A stretch of 64,000 bases of DNA from positions 310,001-374,000 of the forward strand of contig NZ_CP049989.1 of the NCBI RefSeq assembly GCF_011388215.1, given 5' to 3'. The position numbers and the translations under genes were made by a program. The stretch comes from Hydrogenophaga crocea. GTDB lineage: Bacteria; Pseudomonadota; Gammaproteobacteria; Burkholderiales; Burkholderiaceae_C. The notes beneath the pieces were generated by a model. That model saw only the letters and a list, made by a program, of their open reading frames with translations, was not told the origin of the DNA and did no database searches. Within the stretch, counting starts at the first letter, position 1, and the number at the start of each line of letters is the position of its first letter. Below are positions 19,959 to 27,925 of this stretch, piece by piece.

Positions 19959-21029
19959 ATGACGCGCAGATTCATCTTCGCCGCCCTGGTGCTCGCGGCC
20001 GGCGGCGCCTTCGCGCAGAGCAAGCCCTGGGACCACATCGGCCGCGAGGCCACGCCGGCCGAGATCAAGGCCTGGGACATCGACGTGCGGCCCGACTTCA
20101 AGGGCCTGCCCAAGGGCTCGGGCAGCGTGGCGCTGGGCGAGAAGGTGTGGGAGGCGCAGTGCGCCTCGTGCCACGGCAGCTTCGGCGAGTCCAACGAGGT
20201 GTTCACGCCCATCGTGGGCGGCACCACGAAGGCCGACATCGAGACCGGCCGCGTGAAGAACCTGGTGCTGGGCAGCAACTTCCCGCAGCGCACCACGCTC
20301 ATGAAGGTGGCCACGGTTTCCACGCTGTGGGACTACATCAACCGCGCCATGCCCTGGAACGCGCCCAAGACGCTCAAGACCGACGAGGTGTACGGCGTGC
20401 TCGCGTACATCCTGAACATGGGCGACATCGTGCCGGCCGACTTCACGCTGTCCGACCAGAACATCGCCGAGGTGCAAAAGCGCATGCCCAACCGCAACGG
20501 CATGGCCTTCCACGAGCCCTTGTGGAAAGCCGATGGCAAGGGCGATGTGAAGAACGTGGCCTGCATGAAGGACTGCCCGACCGAGGCCCAGGTGCGCTCC
20601 TCGCTGCCCGACTTCGCGCGCGACGCGCACGGCAACATCCTCGAGCAGAACCGGGTGGTGGGCCCGGTGCGCGGCGCCGACACCACGAAGCCGCCCGTGA
20701 AGGCGCCGCTGGGCAGCGCGCCGCGCCCCGCGGCCGTGGTGGCCGCCGCCGCGCCGCTCCCCGCCGCGGGCGGTGTCGACGTGAAGGCGCTGCTCGCGGC
20801 CAATGGCTGCACCGCCTGCCACGGCGTGAGCAACAAGATCGTGGGCCCGGGCTTCACCGAGATCCTGGCCCGCCACAAGGGCCGCGCCGACCTCGAGAGC
20901 TACCTCACGCAGAAGATCCGCAACGGCGGCAGCGGCGTGTTCGGCGCCGTGCCCATGCCGCCCCAGCCCCAGCTCAAGGAAGGCGATGCCCAGGCCATCG
21001 CGCGCTGGATCGCCGCCGGCCCGCGTTGA
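19959..21029 (+). CDS. soxD: Diheme cytochrome c SoxD, subunit of sulfane dehydrogenase
   Basis: The 356-aa electron-accepting partner of SoxC. Sec signal (1-19, ending AFAQ), heme 1 CASCH (68-72), heme 2 CTACH (284-288), with an Ala/Pro-rich linker (about 235-270) between the cytochrome domains. The second domain ends with the Met-rich FGAVPMPPQPQL, a typical distal ligand site. Presence of SoxCD predicts full oxidation of thiosulfate to sulfate without stored sulfur. Confidence 0.95.
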   Translation: MTRRFIFAALVLAAGGAFAQSKPWDHIGREATPAEIKAWDIDVRPDFKGLPKGSGSVALGEKVWEAQCASCHGSFGESNEVFTPIVGGTTKADIETGRVKNLVLGSNFPQRTTLMKVATVSTLWDYINRAMPWNAPKTLKTDEVYGVLAYILNMGDIVPADFTLSDQNIAEVQKRMPNRNGMAFHEPLWKADGKGDVKNVACMKDCPTEAQVRSSLPDFARDAHGNILEQNRVVGPVRGADTTKPPVKAPLGSAPRPAAVVAAAAPLPAAGGVDVKALLAANGCTACHGVSNKIVGPGFTEILARHKGRADLESYLTQKIRNGGSGVFGAVPMPPQPQLKEGDAQAIARWIAAGPR

Positions 21030-21078
21030 ACGCCTCCGCGTTTTCCCCCTGCTGCCTTACCCGAGGAGACATTAGTCT

Positions 21079-21153
21079 ATGAGCATGAAGTTGGCCTTGC
21101 GCGCCCTGGCGTCATGGGCCGCCCCGCCGGTGCGCCTGCGCCGCCGTCCGTAA
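21079..21153 (+). CDS. Possible 24-residue leader peptide or signal-peptide remnant between soxD and soxY
   Basis: An ATG preceded by GAGGAGAC (8-9 nt spacing) opens a 24-codon frame, MSMKLALRALASW then a basic Arg-rich end, stopping at TAA. It looks like the beginning of an export signal (n-region plus hydrophobic run) that lost the rest of its gene, or a small leader. The Shine-Dalgarno is as good as those of the sox genes around it. Coding status is unproven. Confidence 0.3.
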   Translation: MSMKLALRALASWAAPPVRLRRRP

Positions 21154-21196
21154 ACTCACCACCCTTTCCCGCATCCGCTTCGCAGAGGAGTTCCCC

Positions 21197-21652
21197 ATGA
21201 ACCACACCCGCCGAGACGCGCTCAAGACCACCGGTGCCCTTGCCACCCTCGTGAGCATGGGCATCGTCACCCAGAGCCAGGCGCACGCCGCGCTCGAGCG
21301 TTCCGCCTTCGAAGGCAAGAGCCTGGCCGATGCCCTCAAGGCCGTCGGTGGCACCCCCGCCAACAGCGACCAGGTCAGCGTGGTCGCGCCCGACATTGCC
21401 GAGAACGGTGCCGTGGTGCCCATCGGTGCGGCCAGCAAGCTGCCCAACACCACCGAGATCTTCCTGATCGTCGAGAAGAACCCCATGCCGCTCGCGGCCG
21501 CGTTCACCATCCCCGCCGGCACCGCGCCCGAGGTCTCCACGCGCCTCAAGATGGGCCAGAGCTCCAACGTGATCGCGGTGGTCAAGGCCGACGGCAAGCT
21601 CTACTCGGCGACCAAGGAAACCAAGGTCACCCTGGGCGGCTGCGGCGGCTGA
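21197..21652 (+). CDS. soxY: Sulfur-carrier protein SoxY
   Basis: A 151-aa carrier subunit. The C-terminal swinging arm GGCGG is intact, with Cys149 as the covalent sulfur attachment site. The N-terminus has a Tat-type signal (TRRDALKTTGALATL, cleavage near AHA-ALERS). It pairs with SoxZ, encoded 44 bp downstream, and the complex presents sulfur to SoxAX, SoxB and SoxCD. A strong AGGAG precedes the ATG. Confidence 0.97.
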   Translation: MNHTRRDALKTTGALATLVSMGIVTQSQAHAALERSAFEGKSLADALKAVGGTPANSDQVSVVAPDIAENGAVVPIGAASKLPNTTEIFLIVEKNPMPLAAAFTIPAGTAPEVSTRLKMGQSSNVIAVVKADGKLYSATKETKVTLGGCGG

Positions 21653-21696
21653 GCGGCCACCGTCCCCCCACGAACCCACGAACACAGGAGTCCCAC

Positions 21697-22008
21697 ATGG
21701 CTGATCCGATGCGCATCCGCGCCGCCGTTGCCGACGGCGAAACCACCGTTCGCGTGCTCATGTCGCACGTCATGGAACCCGGCACCCGCCGCGACGCGGC
21801 CGGCAACCTCATCCCTGGTCACTTCATCACCAACGTCGACGCCACCCACAACGGCAAGACCGTGCTGTCCGCCCAGTTCACCGGCGCCGTGGCGCAGAAC
21901 CCGTTCCTGTCCTTCAAGTTCAAGGGCGGCGCCAAGGGCGACAAGGTGGTCGTGAAGTGGAGCGACAACAAGGGCGACTCGCGCACCGACGAAGCGACCA
22001 TCGCCTGA
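21697..22008 (+). CDS. soxZ: Sulfur-carrier partner SoxZ
   Basis: A 103-aa immunoglobulin-like protein with no signal peptide; it is exported as a complex with Tat-targeted SoxY. Conserved HVMEPGTRRDAAGNLIPGHF and VKWSDNKGDS are visible. Normal length. AGGAG lies upstream. Confidence 0.97.
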   Translation: MADPMRIRAAVADGETTVRVLMSHVMEPGTRRDAAGNLIPGHFITNVDATHNGKTVLSAQFTGAVAQNPFLSFKFKGGAKGDKVVVKWSDNKGDSRTDEATIA

Positions 22009-22051
22009 TTTCCGCCGCCCGCGCGCGGCCTGACAACAAGAGGAGACTCCC

Positions 22052-22858
22052 ATGAAGCACCCCGTTCTTCGGGTGGCGCTGCTGGCGGCCGGCGTGCTGG
22101 CCGCCGGCGCCGCGCAGGCGCAAGCATCCACCGCGGAAGGCATCGCCAAGTACCGCGAGATGCTGCAAGACGGCAACCCCGCCGAGCTGTTCGAGATGAA
22201 GGGCGAGGAACTCTGGAAACAGAAGCGCGGGCCGAAGAACGTGTCGCTCGAACAGTGCGACCTGGGCAAGGGCCCGGGGGTGATCAAGGGCGCCTTCGTC
22301 GAACTGCCGCGCTTCTTCAAGGACACGAACCGCATCGAGGACCTCGAAGGCCGGCTCATCACCTGCATGGAAACGCTGCAGGGCTTCAAGGGCGAAGACA
22401 TCCGCAAGACCGCCTTCGGCCGCGGCGAGATGGCCAACGTGACCGCGCTGGCCACCTACGTGGCCACGGCCTCCAAGGGCATGAAGTTCAACCTGCCGCA
22501 ATCGCATCTGCAGGAAAAGCTCATGTACGAAACCGGCAAGCGTCTGTTCTTCACGCGCGGCGGCACGCACGATTTCTCGTGCGCCTCGTGCCACGGCAGC
22601 GACGACAAGCGCATCCGCCTGCAGGACCTGCCCAACCTCACCAAGAACCCGGGTGACGGCATCGGCTTCGCGGCCTGGCCCGCGTACCGCGTGTCGAACT
22701 CGCAGATGTGGGGCATGCAGCTGCGCCTGAACGACTGCTTCCGCCAGATGCGCTGGCCCGAGCCCAAGTTCGGCAGCGACGCCACGCTCGCACTGAGCAC
22801 CTACATGGGCGTCAACGCCAAGGGCGCCGAGTCCATCGTGCCCGCCATCAAGCGCTGA
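22052..22858 (+). CDS. soxA: L-cysteine S-thiosulfotransferase subunit SoxA
   Basis: The catalytic cytochrome of SoxAX (268 aa), which joins thiosulfate to the SoxY Cys. Sec signal (1-24). It has a single C-terminal heme, CASCH (177-181); the conserved Cys229 in LRLNDCFRQMRWP is the expected persulfide-type heme ligand and active-site Cys. At the position of the N-terminal heme of diheme SoxA there are only Cys69 and Cys105, which would form a disulfide, so this is the monoheme type. soxX follows by 13 bp. Confidence 0.96.
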   Translation: MKHPVLRVALLAAGVLAAGAAQAQASTAEGIAKYREMLQDGNPAELFEMKGEELWKQKRGPKNVSLEQCDLGKGPGVIKGAFVELPRFFKDTNRIEDLEGRLITCMETLQGFKGEDIRKTAFGRGEMANVTALATYVATASKGMKFNLPQSHLQEKLMYETGKRLFFTRGGTHDFSCASCHGSDDKRIRLQDLPNLTKNPGDGIGFAAWPAYRVSNSQMWGMQLRLNDCFRQMRWPEPKFGSDATLALSTYMGVNAKGAESIVPAIKR

Positions 22859-22871
22859 CCGGAGGCCCGCC

Positions 22872-23519
22872 ATGAAACGCCATCACACCCTCGCCGCCCT
22901 CGCGCTGCCCGTGCTGCTCGCCGCCTGCTCGATGGGGCCTTCGCCCGCCGACATCGACAAGGCCACGGCCGACATCCTCAAGAGCTCCTTCCAGGCCCGC
23001 GGCATCGCCACGCTCGACCGCCTCGACCAGGACCAGGCCAACGCGGCCTGCGTGCAGGCCGACATCAGCGGCAAGCCGCTCGACGAGAAGCTCGCCAAGG
23101 CCGTCGAAGAGGCCAACATGAAGACCATCCGGTGGCCTTCCGACGGCAAGTTCCTCGGCGACTGGAAGCAGGGCGAGGCCATCGCCCAGAGCGGCCGCGG
23201 CCTCACCTGGACCGATGCCGCCAACCAGCCCAACGGGGGCAACTGCTACAACTGCCACCAGATCAGCAAGGAAGAGATCTCGTTCGGCACGCTGGGCCCG
23301 AGCCTCTACAACTACGGCAAGCTGCGTGGCGTCACCGACCCGGCCAGCGCCGCGTCCAAGCCCATCGTGGAATACACCTGGGGCAAGCTGTACAACGCGC
23401 GCGCCTACAACGCGTGCTCGCAAATGCCGCGCGCCGGCCACAAGGGCATCCTCACCGAGCAGCAGCTCAAGCACGTGATGGCGCTGCTGCTCGACCCGAA
23501 CTCGCCCGTGAACAAATGA
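22872..23519 (+). CDS. soxX: L-cysteine S-thiosulfotransferase subunit SoxX, lipobox-bearing
   Basis: The monoheme electron acceptor of SoxAX, 215 aa, longer than the short SoxX form. Heme site CYNCH (125-129), distal Met185 in ACSQMPRAGH. The signal sequence ends in PVLLAACSMG, a good lipobox with Cys19, so the protein may be lipid-anchored rather than soluble (inference). An N-terminal extension (about 20-85) has one additional Cys60. The TGA overlaps the soxB ATG in an ATGA arrangement. Confidence 0.94.
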   Translation: MKRHHTLAALALPVLLAACSMGPSPADIDKATADILKSSFQARGIATLDRLDQDQANAACVQADISGKPLDEKLAKAVEEANMKTIRWPSDGKFLGDWKQGEAIAQSGRGLTWTDAANQPNGGNCYNCHQISKEEISFGTLGPSLYNYGKLRGVTDPASAASKPIVEYTWGKLYNARAYNACSQMPRAGHKGILTEQQLKHVMALLLDPNSPVNK

Positions 23520-25240
23520 GCCTCGGACGCCGCGACTTCCTGCAGATGCTGGCTGCCGCCAGCGCCGCCGGCATGGCGCTCGAGCACCGCGACGCGCTCG
23601 CGGCCGCACCCGCGGCCGCCGAGCGCTTCTACGACGTGCCGCGCTACGGCAACGTGAGCTTCCTGCACTTCACCGATTGCCACGCGCAGCTCACGCCGGT
23701 GCACTTTCGCGAACCCAGCGTGAACCTGGGCGTGGCCGAGGCCGTGGGCAAGGCGCCGCACCTGGTGGGCGAGGCCCTGCTCAAGCACTTCAACATCCGC
23801 CCCGGCACGCGCGAGGCCCACGCCTTCAGCTACCTCGACTTCGCCCAGGCCGCGCGCACCTACGGCAAGGTGGGCGGCTTCGCGCACCTGGCCACGCTGG
23901 TGAAGCAGTTGCGCGCGCAACGGCCGCACGCCTGGCTGCTCGACGGCGGCGACACCTGGCAGGGCTCGGCCACCGCGCTCTGGACCAACGCCCAGGACAT
24001 GGTCGACGCCTGCAAGAAGCTGGGCGTGGACATCATGACCCCGCACTGGGAGTTCACCTTCGGTGCCCGGCGCGTGCAGGAGATCGTCGAGAAGGACTTC
24101 AAGGGCCGCATCGAATTCCTGGCGCACAACGTCAAGACCACCGACTTCGAAGACCTGGTCTTCAAACCCTACACGCTGCGCGACATGAACGGGGTGCCGG
24201 TGGCCGTGATCGGCCAGGCCTTTCCGTACACGCCCATCGCCAACCCGCGCTACATGGTGCCCGACTGGACCTTCGGCATCCAGGAGGACCACCTGCAGAA
24301 GATGGTCGACGAGGTGCGTGGCAAGGGCGCGCAGGTGGTGGTGCTGCTCTCGCACAACGGCATGGACGTGGACCTCAAGCTCGCCTCGCGCGTGCGCGGC
24401 ATCGACGCCATCCTGGGCGGCCACACGCACGACGGTATGCCCCAGCCCACGGTGGTGAAGAACGCCGGCGGCCAGACCCTGGTGACCAACGCCGGCTCCA
24501 ACACCAAGTTCCTCGGCGTGCTCGACTTCGACGTGCGCGGGGGCCAGGTGCAGGGCTACCGCTACAAGCTGCTGCCCATCTTCGCCAACCTGCTCAAGGC
24601 CGACGTCGACATGCAGGCCCACATCGACGCCGTGCGCGCGCCCTACAAGGACAAGCTTGGCGAGAAGCTCGCGGTCACGCAGGACACGCTGTACCGCCGC
24701 GGCAACTTCAACGGCTCGTGGGACCAGCTCATCTGCGACGCGCTGATCGAGGTCAAGGGCGCCGACCTGTCGTTCTCGCCGGGCGTGCGCTGGGGCACCT
24801 CGCTGCTGCCGGGCGACACGATCACGATGGAACACCTGATGGACCAGACCGCCATCACCTACCCGTCGACCACGCTCAACACCTTCACCGGCGCGCAGAT
24901 CAAGGAAATCCTCGAAGACGTGGCCGACAACATCTTCAACCCCGACCCCTACTACCAGCAGGGCGGCGACATGGTGCGCGTGGGCGGCATGCAGTACACC
25001 ATCGCGCCCAACGAGCGCATGGGCAGCCGCATCCAGAACATGACGCTCAAGGGCCGGCCCGTGGAAGCGGACAAGACCTACAAGGTGGCCGGCTGGGCCT
25101 CGGTGCAGGAAGGCGTGAAGGGCGAGCCCGTGTGGGACGTGGTGGCCACGCACCTGCGCAGCCGCAAGGTGATCAAGGGCGTGAAGGTCAATGCACCGCG
25201 CATCGTGGGCATGGCGGGCAACCCGGGCATCGCGGCATGA
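23516..25240 (+). CDS. soxB: Thiosulfohydrolase SoxB
   Basis: A 574-aa dimanganese hydrolase that releases sulfate from SoxY-bound S-thiosulfonate in the periplasm. Tat signal GRRDFLQMLAAASAAG; metallophosphatase motifs LHFTDCHAQL, DGGDTWQGS, LSHNGMDVD and GGHTHDG, then the 5'-nucleotidase-type C-terminal domain. ATG overlaps the soxX stop by 4 bp, so the two are translationally coupled. It is the last gene of the cluster; no T-tailed hairpin on the plus strand follows. Confidence 0.97.
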   Translation: MSLGRRDFLQMLAAASAAGMALEHRDALAAAPAAAERFYDVPRYGNVSFLHFTDCHAQLTPVHFREPSVNLGVAEAVGKAPHLVGEALLKHFNIRPGTREAHAFSYLDFAQAARTYGKVGGFAHLATLVKQLRAQRPHAWLLDGGDTWQGSATALWTNAQDMVDACKKLGVDIMTPHWEFTFGARRVQEIVEKDFKGRIEFLAHNVKTTDFEDLVFKPYTLRDMNGVPVAVIGQAFPYTPIANPRYMVPDWTFGIQEDHLQKMVDEVRGKGAQVVVLLSHNGMDVDLKLASRVRGIDAILGGHTHDGMPQPTVVKNAGGQTLVTNAGSNTKFLGVLDFDVRGGQVQGYRYKLLPIFANLLKADVDMQAHIDAVRAPYKDKLGEKLAVTQDTLYRRGNFNGSWDQLICDALIEVKGADLSFSPGVRWGTSLLPGDTITMEHLMDQTAITYPSTTLNTFTGAQIKEILEDVADNIFNPDPYYQQGGDMVRVGGMQYTIAPNERMGSRIQNMTLKGRPVEADKTYKVAGWASVQEGVKGEPVWDVVATHLRSRKVIKGVKVNAPRIVGMAGNPGIAA

Positions 25241-25270
25241 AAAAAGCCACTGCCCTCGCGGGCAGTGGCT
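25241..25270 (-). terminator. Intrinsic terminator of the porin gene
   Basis: Perfect 10-bp stem AGCCACTGCC/GGCAGTGGCT (25245-25254, 25261-25270), 6-nt loop, followed on the minus strand by a run of T (25241-25245). It lies 56 bp past the porin stop. On the plus strand no T run follows, so it would serve soxB poorly. Confidence 0.88.
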
Positions 25271-25325
25271 GTCAAAAACCTTGGAGAGAGAAGCGGGGGC
25301 CGCGGCTGCGGCCCCCGGGTCACGA

Positions 25326-26342
25326 TCAGAAGTCGTGACGCACGCCCACGGCGTACAGCTTGCGGTCGGCGATCTTGGTGCCGGCGGCGTTTTCGGCCTT
25401 GCCGTTCAGGAAGGCGGCGTACACGCGGGTGCGCTTGGACAGGCTGTAGGTGGCGCCGGCCGAGAAGCCCGACGACTTGGCGGAGGTCACGCCGGCCAGT
25501 TCGGACTTGTTCGTGGCGTAGCCCACCGAGAAGTCCCAGGCGTCCACGGGCATGTTGGCGCCGATGGTGTAGCCGGTGGATTCCAGCGTGCCCTGCTCGG
25601 CCTTGTTGTAGCCGCCCGAGACGCGGAACATGCCGAAGTTGTAGGCGCCGGCGATGGTGGTGTACTCGCGCTTGGACGCGGCCACTTCGTTGTCCTGCTC
25701 CTGGTAGCCGATACCGGCGTCCAGGCCACCGGCGCGGTAGCGCACGTTGAGGGCGGTCACGTCACGCTTGACGGGGGCGGCCTGCTCGTCGAAGCCGTAG
25801 CTCACACCGGCGGTGAAGCCGCCGAACGAGGGCGACTCGTAGCGGATCTGGTTGCTGGCGCGCGACGAGTAGTCGGCCACGTGGGCGACGGCCACGCCAC
25901 CGACGCTGTTCACGTAGGCGACCTTGGTGGGCGAGAACTCGGAGTCCCACAGGTTGCTGCTCACGCTGATGTCGCGGATGTCGTCGAACGAGGTGTCGTG
26001 ACGGCCGAGCTTGATGGTGCCGAAGCCCGCCTGCAGGCCCACGATGGACATGCGGTTGAAGCTGAAGCCGGCGGCGGTGCCGTCGTCGACCTTGAGTTCG
26101 CCTTCGAGCTGGAAGATGGCTTTCATGCCGCCGCCGAGGTCTTCGGTGCCGCGGAAGCCCAGGCGGCTGGTGCTCAGCAGGCCGCTTTCGAGTTGCGAGA
26201 CGCTCTTGGCCACGCCCGGGGCGCCGGCCTTGTTGGAGCCGACGGACGCGTCGAGACGGCCGTAGATGGTGACGCTGGATTGCGCCAGGGCGGCGCCGCT
26301 GAGGGTGGCCAGGGCGGCCAGAGCGATCAGGCTCTTTTTCAT
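25326..26342 (-). CDS. General porin, Gram-negative betaproteobacterial type
   Basis: A 338-aa outer-membrane trimeric porin. Signal peptide MKKSLIALAALATLSGAALA, mature start QSSVTIYGRLDASVG, a 16-strand barrel pattern, and the C-terminal DRKLYAVGVRHDF ending in Phe as needed for BAM recognition. The codon use is strongly biased, as for a highly expressed gene. The terminator lies just downstream; the upstream 314 bp are non-coding leader/promoter. No osmoregulatory site could be named. Confidence 0.95.
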   Translation of the reverse strand: MKKSLIALAALATLSGAALAQSSVTIYGRLDASVGSNKAGAPGVAKSVSQLESGLLSTSRLGFRGTEDLGGGMKAIFQLEGELKVDDGTAAGFSFNRMSIVGLQAGFGTIKLGRHDTSFDDIRDISVSSNLWDSEFSPTKVAYVNSVGGVAVAHVADYSSRASNQIRYESPSFGGFTAGVSYGFDEQAAPVKRDVTALNVRYRAGGLDAGIGYQEQDNEVAASKREYTTIAGAYNFGMFRVSGGYNKAEQGTLESTGYTIGANMPVDAWDFSVGYATNKSELAGVTSAKSSGFSAGATYSLSKRTRVYAAFLNGKAENAAGTKIADRKLYAVGVRHDF

Positions 26343-26656
26343 GGAATGTGCTCCGTAGGGGTCGTCGGTCCCCTCTGTGGGGGTCCGTGCCTCCCGCACC
26401 GTGCGGGACGACGGGCGTATTCCAGCGGCCGAAAATAACCGTCCGATTACATTTCTCCGGGTTAACCCCATTTACAACGATGCACCGATGCGGTGTGGGG
26501 GCATTCCGCCACGTGTCACAAAGTTGTGCACCAACGCACCAGCGTGGTGTGCCGGCAATCCCGTCCGGCGTCCGGGCCCGCTGATAATGACCCGTCGGAT
26601 CAACCCGAAGCCCGCTGCACACCGCGCAAACGGTCTTCACCAGCCCTCCCTCATCC
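26343..26656. other. Non-coding region between porin and orphan lipoprotein (divergent promoters)
   Basis: A 314-bp gap between divergent genes. It is AT-richer around 26425-26490, includes the palindrome GGGTTAACCC (26459-26468) and short GC hairpins near the porin start (26358-26410). On the minus strand TTGTAA and TGTAAT could be promoter boxes, but the 20-bp spacing is poor. A stretch of leftward open frame here lacks coding character and is taken as porin 5' leader. No RNA gene was recognised. Confidence 0.5.
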
Positions 26657-27718
26657 ATGCAAAAGTTCGTCAAATTCGCCTTGGGCGGCGTCGCCATGTC
26701 GGGCTTGTGGGGGTGCGCAACGCCGGCCTCCGAAGCCAATCTCGGCAACCCGGCGCCATTGGCGCAATCGGTGCTCGACGGAAAGGTCCGGCCCAATGAG
26801 TACCTGAGCATTGGCCAGCAAGCGACCACCCTGCCTTTGTGCGTGTTGATCGTCTATGACACGCCCATGGCGGTGGCGGCCACCGACTGGTTGCTGGGCA
26901 ACGGCGCGGACGTCAACCTCGATTGCCGAAACGACCCGTCCAGTGGAAAGCCATTGAACATGGTGGCGCGTGCCATGGGATATGCCATGGCCGAACGGAA
27001 TTCACCCAAGGTCGCTTTTCTGCAGGGCCGTGCGGACCAGCTGATCCAGCGGGGGGGCAAGACGGCCGAAGGGGAATCGAGCAGGCAGTCGGTGCTGGCC
27101 ATTGCCGAACATTGGGGAAAGGTCTCCAGTGAGCAGAAGGCCTACAGCGAGCAATGGCTGCGGGAAGAGCGGCAAAAGAACGCGCAAATGCTCAAGGACC
27201 TGGGCGCTGTCGCGGTCGGGGTCACCGGTGCCTACATCGCCGCCCGGCAAGCGGGATCGCTGGAGTCCCCGTCCGCTGCTCGCTCGGCGGGGGCATCGGC
27301 CGGGCCGGCAATGACCGGCAACCCGGCCACGGTCGCCGCTGCGAAAACCCAGCCCTCTACCAGCTCGTCCGACCCAGCCTCCAGGCCATCTGCCGACCAA
27401 AGCACACCCGCTCGCAAAACCTATCCGTTTCAAGACACCAAGGCTTACGCATCCGAAGGCATTGGCCATGAGAGCCGGCAACAGGCGCTTCAATCCTTGC
27501 ATGAACAGCGCCAGCAATTGGAAGGCGTGTTCATGGGCCATGCCCCCGAATGGCGGGTGGTCCGGCAGGAGGAGCCGGTCTGCACGCAGCACGGCAGCCG
27601 TTTGGGCAGCAGTTCAAAGGACCATTGGCGCTGCACGATGAAGGTGACTTACGCGGGGCAGTCCTGGCTGGATCAAAACAATGCCGGCCGATCGAATGGA
27701 ACGGGAGCCACGCGTTGA
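26657..27718 (+). CDS. Hypothetical lipoprotein with an ankyrin-like motif
   Basis: A 353-aa protein not assigned to a known family. Lipoprotein signal MQKFVKFALGGVAMSGLWGC (lipidated Cys20). Around residues 70-110 the pattern ATDWLLGNGADVNLDCRND, then PLNMVARAM, resembles one or two ankyrin repeats. After it come a charged helical stretch (YSEQWLREERQKNAQMLKDL), a small hydrophobic stretch (AVAVGVTGAYIAA) that could cross a membrane, a low-complexity Ser/Ala/Pro linker (about 200-255) and a C-terminal part with two Cys. GC and codon use are visibly lower than in neighbours, possibly reflecting transfer. Function unknown; surface or periplasmic protein binding is possible. Confidence 0.75.
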   Translation: MQKFVKFALGGVAMSGLWGCATPASEANLGNPAPLAQSVLDGKVRPNEYLSIGQQATTLPLCVLIVYDTPMAVAATDWLLGNGADVNLDCRNDPSSGKPLNMVARAMGYAMAERNSPKVAFLQGRADQLIQRGGKTAEGESSRQSVLAIAEHWGKVSSEQKAYSEQWLREERQKNAQMLKDLGAVAVGVTGAYIAARQAGSLESPSAARSAGASAGPAMTGNPATVAAAKTQPSTSSSDPASRPSADQSTPARKTYPFQDTKAYASEGIGHESRQQALQSLHEQRQQLEGVFMGHAPEWRVVRQEEPVCTQHGSRLGSSSKDHWRCTMKVTYAGQSWLDQNNAGRSNGTGATR

Positions 27719-27776
27719 GCCATTGACCAGGGAATCCGCGCCACGGCGCACGCCCCGGGCCTACCGCCCAACAAAA

Positions 27777-27806
27777 AGCCCGCCAGGGTATCCATGGCGG
27801 GCTTTT
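27777..27806. terminator. Bidirectional intrinsic terminator
   Basis: Stem AGCCCGCC/GGCGGGCT (27777-27784, 27796-27803), 11-nt loop, T tract on both strands (27803-27810 on plus; 27773-27777 read on minus). It serves the lipoprotein gene from the left and tRNA-Thr from the right. Confidence 0.88.
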
Positions 27807-27815
27807 CTTTTGACT

Positions 27816-27891
27816 TGGTGCCGGAGAGAGGAGTCGAACCCCCGACCTTCTCATTACGAATGAGCTGCTCTACCAACTGAGCTACACCGGC
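27816..27891 (-). tRNA. tRNA-Thr(CGT)
   Basis: 76 nt including encoded CCA. Acceptor GCCGGTG pairs with the 3' end before the discriminator; D-arm has AGCTCAGTTGGTAGAGC; the anticodon loop TTCGTAA gives CGT (decodes ACG); the T-arm is GGGGGTTCGACTCCTCT-like. The first anticodon-stem pair is a G-A mismatch. It lies 34 bp downstream of fbp on the same strand and may be read from its promoter or its own. Confidence 0.95.
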
Positions 27892-27925
27892 GAAGCTCGG
27901 CATTATAGCCAGCCCCGCAGGGGTG

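Noticed and set aside
25241..25270. Terminator of soxB
   Set aside because: The hairpin is just after the soxB stop, but the T run exists only on the minus strand, so it belongs to the porin gene.
26377..26799. Small plus-strand frames upstream of the orphan lipoprotein
   Set aside because: No ribosome sites, no domain, composition of non-coding leader; overlap with the lipoprotein in another frame.
27816..27891. Integration site of a mobile element at tRNA-Thr
   Set aside because: No integrase gene and no repeated tRNA 3' end were seen on either side; only the composition of the neighbouring lipoprotein gene hints at transfer.
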